Assembly: GCA_020630355.1 (NCBI GenBank)
Contig: JAHDBO010000069.1
Location: 1-8,970 of the forward strand
DNA from: Saprospiraceae bacterium
GTDB lineage: Bacteria; Bacteroidota; Bacteroidia; Chitinophagales; Saprospiraceae
Direction of reading: 5' to 3'
DNA: 8,970 nt
The notes beneath the pieces were generated by a model. That model did not search any database, was not told where the DNA came from, and saw only the letters and a list, made by a program, of their open reading frames with translations. Below, piece by piece: positions 1 to 4,848 of this stretch. Position 1 is the first letter of the stretch; each line of letters begins with the position of its first letter. Position numbers and translations under genes: made by a program.

Positions 1-290
1 GGGGTTTTCAGCATGTCGAAATCGGAGAAAAAATGTCTCTTTTTAGAGTGAATGATAACCTTAGTTTTTATCTGCAGGATTATTATGTGAAAGATTGGGT
101 AGATAACTCCATGCTCTTTCTGGAGGTAGCAGATTTAAATCAATATACCAGTGATTTGAATGCCCTAGCATTGGACAAACAATTTGAAAAAGTGCGCCTC
201 AGTGAAATCCAGCCTTTTGAGTGGGGGCATGCGCTATACCTCCACGACCCTTCGGGCGTGCTATGGCATATTTGTGAATTTTCCAAGTAA
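1..290 (+). CDS. VOC-fold (glyoxalase/bleomycin-resistance-like) protein, 5'-truncated by the window edge
   Basis: The frame is open from base 3 to a TAA at 288-290, giving about 95 residues with no stop before the first base. An ATG at 33 exists, but the codons before it (GFQHVEIGEK) continue the fold naturally, so it is probably internal. VOC proteins of this kind are about 120-130 residues, so roughly 30 are missing. The visible part matches the second half of a VOC domain: a beta strand (SMLFLEVADL), a helix, then the closing strand pair with GHALYLHDPSGVLWHICEF. The DPSG turn followed by WH.xEF is typical, and the Glu near the end is the usual metal or active-site position. The substrate cannot be assigned; VOC members include glyoxalases, dioxygenases, resistance proteins and many of unknown role. 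The stop lies 3 bases from the stop of the opposing remnant at 294. The family call is fairly sure; the function is unknown. Confidence 0.75.
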   Translation, partial: GFQHVEIGEKMSLFRVNDNLSFYLQDYYVKDWVDNSMLFLEVADLNQYTSDLNALALDKQFEKVRLSEIQPFEWGHALYLHDPSGVLWHICEFSK

Positions 291-293
291 ACC

Positions 294-508
294 CTATTCT
301 TCCACCAAGCCTTCTGGAGCTTTGAAAAAAGCTTCTGGAACATCTACGAATTCCATATTGCTAAGTTTTGCTCCACCTAATTGCTTGGTCAAACCTTCTT
401 CCGCTTGCCATCCCAAAAATTTCCATTCCCTAGCAATCGGGATACCATCCAAGGCTTGATAATCGAGGTATTGTATCGCATGAGTTTTTTTTCGTGGGCT
501 GCTTCCAT
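294..508 (-). pseudogene. 3' remnant or frameshifted small gene, C-terminus of a DUF6503-like protein
   Basis: Reading leftward, a clearly protein-like stretch of about 65 codons ends at TAG 294-296. It includes AIQYLDYQALDGIPIAREW, then KFLGWQAEEGLTKQLGGAKL, then NMEFVDVPEAFFKAPEGL. The pattern (an aromatic-rich strand, a GI-P turn, WKF-W, then SN-FV--PE-F--PEGL) resembles the last part of DUF6503-type Bacteroidota proteins from memory, which are about 250 residues. No start codon lies at the 5' end of this frame. It runs on to the in-frame TGA at 540-542, which is the stop of the DUF7009 gene, through an unconvincing segment. An ATG at 506-508 lies in a neighbouring frame. It would join the good frame only by one extra base, or a -1 slip, at an A8 run (485-492). 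It may be a degraded gene end, a small gene broken by a homopolymer indel, or a sequencing error. The coding signal is fairly sure; the family is tentative. Confidence 0.55.
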
Positions 509-539
509 TTTTTATCTTTTTAGAACAAATACTTTTATA

Positions 540-923
540 TCAGCAAACATCTGGCTTTTTATCAGCCAATTCCCAAAAAGTATCGTTTTTATCCTCATCT
601 TCCCGATCCACACAAGGAAAATCTTTTTCAATTAATAAATGTAATCGCTCTCCATTTTCTAAATCATTCCAAGTCTCCATTCCAACTTGATTTGTTTTCA
701 TCCATCGCTCCGCTTCCGCCTGTGGCAATTGCACTTCTAAATAATTATCCTTCAGAGAGGCTTGAATATTTTCCAAATCTCCAACCAACTTCAAACCAAA
801 GCGAAATAAAGCACCGCCCACAAATCGAATCGATTCTTCAATTCGTCCTTCTTTTTCTAAGGTGGTCAATTCTGATTTACGGATTCTGATACGAATACTA
901 TTGTGGGTCGTACGCAATTTCAT
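540..923 (-). CDS. DUF7009 family protein, unknown function
   Basis: This is an intact 127-residue soluble protein with no signal peptide or membrane segment. It opens with MKLRTTHNSIRIRIRKSEL, the strand-rich start that I recognise from DUF7009 proteins (MK(I/L)R---NSIR-R--KSE). The family's other landmarks follow: a central N-LEVQLPQAEAERW segment (residues about 92-104) and LLIEKDFPCVDREDEDKND near the end, with an acidic stretch after the conserved Cys. The family is known to me only as a conserved hypothetical group in Bacteroidota, and I infer no function. The start is the ATG at 921-923, with no Shine-Dalgarno sequence. A short AT-rich palindrome (926-941) lies directly upstream. The gene is divergent from the acyl-CoA dehydrogenase and sits just upstream of the remnant at 294-508. 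Its stop happens to be in frame with that remnant. Confidence 0.8.
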   Translation of the reverse strand: MKLRTTHNSIRIRIRKSELTTLEKEGRIEESIRFVGGALFRFGLKLVGDLENIQASLKDNYLEVQLPQAEAERWMKTNQVGMETWNDLENGERLHLLIEKDFPCVDREDEDKNDTFWELADKKPDVC

Positions 924-925
924 AG

Positions 926-941
926 CTAAAATAGATTTTAG
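926..941. repeat. AT-rich palindrome directly upstream of the DUF7009 start
   Basis: CTAAAAT and ATTTTAG, 7-bp arms around a 2-base centre, end 3 bases before the leftward ATG (921-923). This could be an operator or sit in the 5' leader. AT-rich palindromes this short also arise by chance, so no role is claimed. Confidence 0.35.
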
Positions 942-955
942 TTATTAGTAGATAG

Positions 956-1101
956 TACACTGTAAATCAAGCATACAACAAGAGATTATCGTTGCATAAG
1001 CTTTATGCTTGTGGCTATAAACTGTAACATTTTAAGCAACCTAAAGGTCGCTTTACTTTTTCTCATTATTTCAAATACAAACAGATTTAGTTTACAGTGT
1101 A
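956..1101. mobile_element. MITE-like non-coding unit with 11-bp terminal inverted repeats
   Basis: The left end TACACTGTAAA (956-966) and the right end TTTACAGTGTA (1091-1101) are perfect 11-bp inverted repeats 124 bases apart. The 4 bases outside each end are identical, ATAG at 952-955 and ATAG at 1102-1105, as expected of a target-site duplication. An alternative reading is a TA duplication with 9-bp ends. The 146-base interior has no coding capacity. It contains a 6-bp-arm palindrome (994-1008), a longer-range pairing (CAAGCATA 968-975 with TATGCTTG 1004-1011) and an imperfect third copy of the end motif (TAAACTGTAAC, 1018-1028). Small size, inverted ends, a possible target duplication and internal folding fit a MITE moved in trans by a transposase. 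No transposase is in the window. The repeats could instead be binding sites for a regulator of the flanking divergent genes. Confidence 0.45.
994..1008. repeat. Hairpin inside the MITE-like unit
   Basis: GCATAA (994-999) and TTATGC (1003-1008) form 6-bp arms around a 3-base loop. The right arm overlaps the alternative pairing 968-975 with 1004-1011, so two mutually exclusive folds are possible. Confidence 0.4.
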
Positions 1102-1171
1102 ATAGATATTCATTCTTCTAATAGCTTTTAAACTTTGCTGCTAACGAAGATAAATAATATATGGTTTCACC

Positions 1172-1226
1172 TTAAAGATAAAGGTCTATCCTAAACAATT
1201 CGAGCCTTGATTTTCTTTATCTTTAA
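1172..1226. repeat. 12-bp inverted repeat upstream of the acyl-CoA dehydrogenase
   Basis: TTAAAGATAAAG (1172-1183) and CTTTATCTTTAA (1215-1226) are perfect reverse complements with a 31-base spacer. The right arm ends 26 bases before the ATG at 1253. The pair could form a leader hairpin or be two copies of a regulator site in opposite orientation. The right arm contains TATCTTTA, one base from the TAnnTTTG consensus, so it may overlap the promoter. The arms are almost all A/T, which lowers the weight of the match. Confidence 0.45.
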
Positions 1227-1252
1227 AAATTGACTAACAAATCCTAGAAATC

Positions 1253-2395
1253 ATGCGGGAGCACTTACTGGAAGAGGAGCACATTCTTTTTAGAGACATG
1301 GTACGGACTTTCGTCCAAAAAGAAGTTTCCCCTCATTACCACAAATGGGAAAAACAAGGACATGTTGATAAAGAAGTCTGGTTAAAAGCTGGAGAACTAG
1401 GGATGTTGTGCATGGATTTCCCTGTGGAATATGGCGGAATGGGCATCAAAGATTTTCGGTACAATGCCATCGTTGCTGAGGAGTTGAGTTATGTGGGCGC
1501 TTCTGGACCTGGCTTTACTTTACAAAATGATGTCAACGCTCCCTATTTCATAGAATACTGCAATGAAGAACAGAAAAAACGCTTCATGCCCAAGATTGCC
1601 TCGGGCGAATATATCACTTCTATCGCTATGTCAGAGCCTAGCACAGGAAGCGATTTGCAAGGCATCAAAACGACTGCTGTCAAAAAAGGCGACCGTTATA
1701 TTCTCAATGGCTCCAAGATTTTCATTACGAATGGCATCATGAGCGATGTGGTCATCGTGGTCGCACGCACCAATCCAAAGGCTGGGAGCAAAGGTTTTTC
1801 CTTATTGTTGATAGAACGAGGTTTTGAAGGCTTCAGCCGAGGAAAAAACCTTGACAAAATAGGCATGAAAGGGCAGGACACCGCAGAGCTCTTTTTTGAG
1901 GATGTAGAAGTACCTGTTGAAAATCTCCTAGGAGCAGAAGGGCATGGTTTCTTTTATTTGATGAATAATCTCCCACAAGAACGCTTGTCTATTGCTATTG
2001 TTGGTTTGGCGACTGCCGAAGCGGCTCTGGATTTGACGATTCAGTATTGTAAGGATAGAAAAGCCTTTGGGAAGTCGATTGGTTCTTTCCAAAATTCTAA
2101 ATTCAAGCTAGCCGAGATGAAAACGGAAGTAACTATTGCCCGTTCTTTTATCGAGGAGTGTATTATGGAATTAAATGCAGGCAAACTTTCCACAGAAAAA
2201 GCTTCTATGGCGAAATATTGGCTAACGGATTTACAATGCAAAGTCATCGATGAATGCCTACAACTGCACGGCGGCTATGGCTATATGAATGAATACAAAA
2301 TCGCTCAAATGTACCGAGATGCCAGAGCACAACGCATCTATGGCGGCACGAATGAAATTATGAAAGAAATTATTGGAAGGTCTTTGGGGTTCTAA
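1253..2395 (+). CDS. Acyl-CoA dehydrogenase, long-chain (LCAD/ACADL) type
   Basis: This FAD flavoprotein oxidises acyl-CoA to trans-2-enoyl-CoA in the cytoplasm, the first step of beta-oxidation, and passes electrons to ETF. Its 380 residues are the normal family length. An N-terminal helical domain (1-120) is followed by the beta domain with AMSEPSTGSD (125-134). The C-terminal helical domain carries RKAFGKSIGSFQ (269-280), LQLHGGYGYMNEY (336-348) and IYGGTNEIMKE (362-372). The late loop has YGGT, not the YEGT of short- and medium-chain enzymes, so the catalytic base is not there. Glu243 in LPQERL matches the base used by long-chain and isovaleryl-CoA dehydrogenases. Much of the C-terminal half resembles mammalian ACADL. 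Substrate choice (long-chain or branched) cannot be fixed from sequence. The start is the ATG at 1253, without a clear Shine-Dalgarno sequence. The gene is monocistronic and overlaps the opposing methyltransferase by 4 bases. Confidence 0.92.
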   Translation: MREHLLEEEHILFRDMVRTFVQKEVSPHYHKWEKQGHVDKEVWLKAGELGMLCMDFPVEYGGMGIKDFRYNAIVAEELSYVGASGPGFTLQNDVNAPYFIEYCNEEQKKRFMPKIASGEYITSIAMSEPSTGSDLQGIKTTAVKKGDRYILNGSKIFITNGIMSDVVIVVARTNPKAGSKGFSLLLIERGFEGFSRGKNLDKIGMKGQDTAELFFEDVEVPVENLLGAEGHGFFYLMNNLPQERLSIAIVGLATAEAALDLTIQYCKDRKAFGKSIGSFQNSKFKLAEMKTEVTIARSFIEECIMELNAGKLSTEKASMAKYWLTDLQCKVIDECLQLHGGYGYMNEYKIAQMYRDARAQRIYGGTNEIMKEIIGRSLGF

Positions 2396-3123
2396 AGTTG
2401 AACTTTACCGCTGTACAATAAAAAGATTGCTAAGCGTTTGTGTATGTCTGAAGATTTGGCTTTACGCCAAATATGGACAGGCTGGCTGATAATCATCTCG
2501 CTTGGCAAAGTCAAATCCACTGCCACACAACATCGAGTGCTAGGAGATAATTGTTTAATCATATCTTCTAGTAATGCCTTGTTGCGGTAGGGCGTTTCTA
2601 TAAAAATTTGAGTCTGGTTGAATTTGGTAGATTGCTGCTCCAATTGCTTTAATCGCTTGATACGTTCTGGCTGCTTGACGGGCAAATAACCATGAAAAAC
2701 GAAAGACTGCCCATTCATGCCCGACGCCATCAATGCGAGTAGTATCGAAGAAGGTCCCACCATCGGCACGACTTCAATCCCCATTTGATGAGCGACTTCT
2801 ACCACAGGCGCTCCAGGGTCTGCTACGCCTGGACAACCTGCTTCGGTCATCAAGCCAATGTCATTTCCCGAAAGGGCAGGTTCTAATAAATGTCGAATGC
2901 CCTCTTCGACCGTACGCTTATTCCATTCCTTGAAATCTAGTATACTAATATCCGCTTGTGGCAAAAGTTGTTTTACAAAACGCCTGCCTGTTCGAGCACG
3001 TTCTGCAATAAAAAAACGCAGTCCGGACATCCGTTCTTTCACATATTCAGGAATGGTGTGCGCTGCGTCTTCTTCACCCAAAGGAACGGGTAATAGGTAT
3101 AATTTGCCTCTGGGTTGACTCAT
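2392..3123 (-). CDS. RsmI-related SAM-dependent methyltransferase (tetrapyrrole-methylase fold)
   Basis: This 243-residue protein has the fold of RsmI, the 2'-O-methyltransferase of C1402 in 16S rRNA. It belongs to the Bacteroidota side branch usually labelled only 'SAM-dependent methyltransferase'. Landmarks are KLYLLPVPLG (7-16), the SAM-binding TEAGCPGVADPG (93-104; classical RsmI has a DAGTP..SDPG form), VGPSSILLALMASGMNGQSF (122-141), FHGYLP (143-148) and FIETPYRN (174-181). The C-terminus ends with HKRLAIFLLY. The target is therefore not proven: it may be rRNA or something else. A second, classical RsmI could lie elsewhere in the genome. Its ATG follows the TAA of the glucokinase gene directly, with no base between them, so the pair is almost certainly co-transcribed and probably translationally coupled. 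The 3' end overlaps the acyl-CoA dehydrogenase stop (2392-2395), leaving no room for a terminator outside coding DNA. Confidence 0.85.
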   Translation of the reverse strand: MSQPRGKLYLLPVPLGEEDAAHTIPEYVKERMSGLRFFIAERARTGRRFVKQLLPQADISILDFKEWNKRTVEEGIRHLLEPALSGNDIGLMTEAGCPGVADPGAPVVEVAHQMGIEVVPMVGPSSILLALMASGMNGQSFVFHGYLPVKQPERIKRLKQLEQQSTKFNQTQIFIETPYRNKALLEDMIKQLSPSTRCCVAVDLTLPSEMIISQPVHIWRKAKSSDIHKRLAIFLLYSGKVQL

Positions 3124-3894
3124 TTAGATACTTGCTCTTTGTTCTTTTTGGAGATTATCATTAACAAATACAGCTGCTCCGATGACCCCAGCTTCGTTTT
3201 GGCTTTCAGCAGGAAGGACAGGGGCTACTGTATTTAGGTATTCTGAAAATTTTTCAAACTTTTTACTGACCCCTCCTCCTAACAAAAACAAATCTGGGCA
3301 TATAATCCGCTCTAAGTGAACTAAATATTCGTTCAATCGCTTCCCCCATTCCTCCCAACTCAATTCCTCATTTTTTCGAACAATATTAGAAGCGTACTTC
3401 TCTGCGACCATTCCCTTTAAATAAATATGCCCAAGTTCAGAATTAGGAACAATTTTCTGATCAACAAACAATGCAGAACCTAGTCCCGTACCAATGGTTA
3501 TCAATAAAACAGAGCCGTTTTTGCCACGACCTGCGCCAAAACGCATCTCTGCAATACCTGCCGCATCTGCGTCATTAATGGCCCTTACGGGAAAACCTGT
3601 TACCCTTCCTAGAGATTCTTCAATATTCACCCCTATCCATGAGTCATCGATATTTGCGGCTGTTTTGACAATCCCATTTTGGACGATGGCAGGAAAACCA
3701 CAGCCGACGGGACCACTGTAATCTAGTTGCGCCATCAATTGTCTGATTACCGTTATGACTGCTTCTGGGGTAGCAGGTTTAGGAGTCAATATTTTGATAC
3801 GTTCTGTCTGAAGTTGCCCCGTTTCTACATCGACTATCGCTCCTTTTATCCCTGTTCCGCCGACGTCAATTCCTAGGATGTGTTTTTCGTTCAT
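3124..3894 (-). CDS. ppgK: Polyphosphate glucokinase (ROK family)
   Basis: This enzyme phosphorylates glucose to glucose-6-phosphate using polyphosphate (and often ATP) in the cytoplasm. With the chosen start it has 256 residues. It shows the phosphate-1 loop DVGGTGIKG (10-18), INDADAAGIAE (106-116) with the catalytic Asp108, the phosphate-2 loop TIGTGLGS (133-140), ELGHIYL (153-159) and GGGVSKK (206-212). It lacks the Cys-rich zinc motif of many ROK kinases and instead has the PPGK-specific run LSWEEWGKRLNEYLVHLER (179-197) and AESQNEAGVIGAA (229-241). These match actinobacterial PpgK closely. An upstream in-frame ATG (3925-3927) would add 11 hydrophobic residues before MNEKHILGIDVGG. I prefer the internal start because ROK proteins begin a few residues before the glycine loop. 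It is the first gene of a two-gene unit with the methyltransferase. Use of polyphosphate, ATP or both is not decided by sequence alone. Confidence 0.9.
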   Translation of the reverse strand: MNEKHILGIDVGGTGIKGAIVDVETGQLQTERIKILTPKPATPEAVITVIRQLMAQLDYSGPVGCGFPAIVQNGIVKTAANIDDSWIGVNIEESLGRVTGFPVRAINDADAAGIAEMRFGAGRGKNGSVLLITIGTGLGSALFVDQKIVPNSELGHIYLKGMVAEKYASNIVRKNEELSWEEWGKRLNEYLVHLERIICPDLFLLGGGVSKKFEKFSEYLNTVAPVLPAESQNEAGVIGAAVFVNDNLQKEQRASI

Positions 3895-3957
3895 AACAAA
3901 AGAAAAATTGAATATTACGAATTTCAATTTACATTGGTAGGTCTATTCTATTCAATC

Positions 3958-3965
3958 CAAAAATA
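3958..3965 (-). promoter_or_regulatory. Candidate -7 box for ppgK
   Basis: On the minus strand this reads TATTTTTG, a match to the Bacteroidota -7 consensus TAnnTTTG, 63 bases upstream of the chosen ppgK ATG. No clear TTTG lies at the expected -33 distance. The site directly adjoins the T-tract of the upstream operon's terminator. The motif is AT-rich and frequent by chance. Confidence 0.3.
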
Positions 3966-3966
3966 C

Positions 3967-4004
3967 AAAAAGCATCCTAGCTAAAAATAATTAGGATGCT
4001 TTTT
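3967..4004 (-). terminator. Rho-independent terminator after hemD
   Basis: Perfect 13-bp arms AAAAAGCATCCTA (3967-3979) and TAGGATGCTTTTT (3992-4004) flank a 12-base loop. On the minus strand the stem ends in a T-run and lies 43 bases past the hemD stop, so it closes the DUF1573-DUF4271-hemD unit. The symmetric A/T flanks make it able to act in both directions, though no rightward gene ends near it. Confidence 0.8.
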
Positions 4005-4008
4005 ATTA

Positions 4009-4040
4009 TAGTAGGTTTTCGCTACTAAGCCAACTGGCTT
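4009..4040. repeat. Two small hairpins between hemD and its terminator
   Basis: TAGTAG (4009-4014) pairs with CTACTA (4022-4027) around a 7-base loop. The adjoining AAGCC (4027-4031) pairs with GGCTT (4036-4040) around a 4-base loop. They lie in the 3' untranslated region of the hemD transcript upstream of the terminator and may only stabilise the mRNA end. Only the second has a T-rich tail, and that is on the plus strand, where no gene ends. Confidence 0.35.
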
Positions 4041-4046
4041 TTATTT

Positions 4047-4820
4047 TTAATCGACATTCGACTTCTGAAGATAGTTTTCAATAGCAGAAGTCATTGAGGG
4101 GACACCAGGCTGTGGTGCCATGATATTGGCGGTCAAGCCTCTGTCTTCTACTTCTTTTTGGGTTGCTTTCCCAAATACAGCTATCCTTGTTTCATTTTGT
4201 TTAAAATCAGGGAAGTTCTCATATAGAGATTTAATACCTAATGGGCTGAAAAACACCAAAATATCATAGGTCACATCACTCAAGTCAGATAAATCACTAC
4301 TGACCGTTTGATACATCATTCCCTCTGTCCAATCAAACTCATTGTCGGTAAGAAAATCAGAAACATTTTTTGCTCCTAAATTGGAGCAAGGCAACAAGAA
4401 TTTTTCACTATCCTTGAATTTCATCAAAGATGGCTTCAAGTCTTGTACTGTACGCTTACCGTAAAATACCTTGCGTTTACGATATACGATGAACTTCTGC
4501 AAATAATCTGCTACTGCTTTGGACAAACAGAAATATTTGGTTTCCTGTGGCATTTTAATTCTATAATCCTCACAAATCCTGAAGAAATGCGTTATAGCAT
4601 TCCGACTGGTGAAAACAATAGACGTAAACTCGTCAGGTTTTATTCTTGTTTTTCTGAAATCTTTGGACGATACAGGTTCTACCTGAATAAACTTACGAAA
4701 GTCTATCTTCAAACCATATTTATCACCTAAATCAAAATATGGAGATCGTTCTGGTTTAGGTTGGGAAATCAGAATTGATTGAACTTTTTTAAAAGTCTCT
4801 ACTTTACCGTCAGACAACAT
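4047..4820 (-). CDS. hemD: Uroporphyrinogen-III synthase, Bacteroidota type
   Basis: HemD closes hydroxymethylbilane to uroporphyrinogen III with inversion of ring D, the branch-point precursor of haem, sirohaem and cobalamin. It is cytoplasmic. The 257-residue length is normal. HemD is poorly conserved, but the expected bilobed pattern is visible: SILISQPKP (15-23) opens domain 1 and IVFTSRNAITHFF (68-80) marks its core. The return segment is GLKIDFRKFIQVEPV (36-50). Domain 2 contains KFLLPCSNLGAKNV (140-153), and DILVFFSPLGIKSLYENFP (186-204) is followed by RIAVFGKATQKEVEDRGL (212-229). The last is the family's terminal motif (I-A-G--T------G). The start is the ATG at 4818-4820; AAAGGGA lies about 8 bases upstream on the coding strand and could be a weak ribosome site. 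It is the last gene of the leftward unit, 28 bases after DUF4271. From memory the DUF4271-hemD pairing is common in Bacteroidota. Confidence 0.88.
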   Translation of the reverse strand: MLSDGKVETFKKVQSILISQPKPERSPYFDLGDKYGLKIDFRKFIQVEPVSSKDFRKTRIKPDEFTSIVFTSRNAITHFFRICEDYRIKMPQETKYFCLSKAVADYLQKFIVYRKRKVFYGKRTVQDLKPSLMKFKDSEKFLLPCSNLGAKNVSDFLTDNEFDWTEGMMYQTVSSDLSDLSDVTYDILVFFSPLGIKSLYENFPDFKQNETRIAVFGKATQKEVEDRGLTANIMAPQPGVPSMTSAIENYLQKSNVD

Positions 4821-4848
4821 TCAAAATCCCTTTAAATGAGCGCAATAT

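Larger units (their letters stand above)
924..1252. other. 329-base intergenic region between divergent genes
   Basis: No reading frame of credible length or composition occurs here on either strand. The region is AT-rich and must carry the promoters of the leftward DUF7009 gene and the rightward acyl-CoA dehydrogenase. I found no convincing TAnnTTTG box paired with an upstream TTTG on either strand. It contains a 146-base unit bounded by perfect 11-bp inverted repeats (956-1101) and, further right, a 12-bp inverted repeat (1172-1226). Both are listed separately. Confidence 0.7.

Noticed and set aside
184..459. Plus-strand open frame of about 91 codons over the region right of the VOC gene
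   Set aside because: Its translation is Ser/Pro-rich with no family resemblance, and it overlaps the VOC end. The opposite strand of 297-490 gives a far more protein-like reading.
294..923. Read-through of the DUF7009 TGA (540-542) into the in-frame downstream remnant
   Set aside because: DUF7009 proteins normally end near this point and the joining segment looks non-coding. One in three downstream frames would match by chance.
1034..1053. Terminator-like stem AAGC-ACCT/AGGT-GCTT followed by T-rich sequence
   Set aside because: It has an internal A-C mismatch and a 2-base loop, and no rightward gene ends upstream of it. It lies inside the MITE-like unit.
3895..3927. Upstream ATG giving an 11-residue N-terminal extension of PpgK
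   Set aside because: ROK kinases start a few residues before the glycine-rich loop. The extension is not conserved in style and leaves less room for a leader; the possibility is kept in the feature note.
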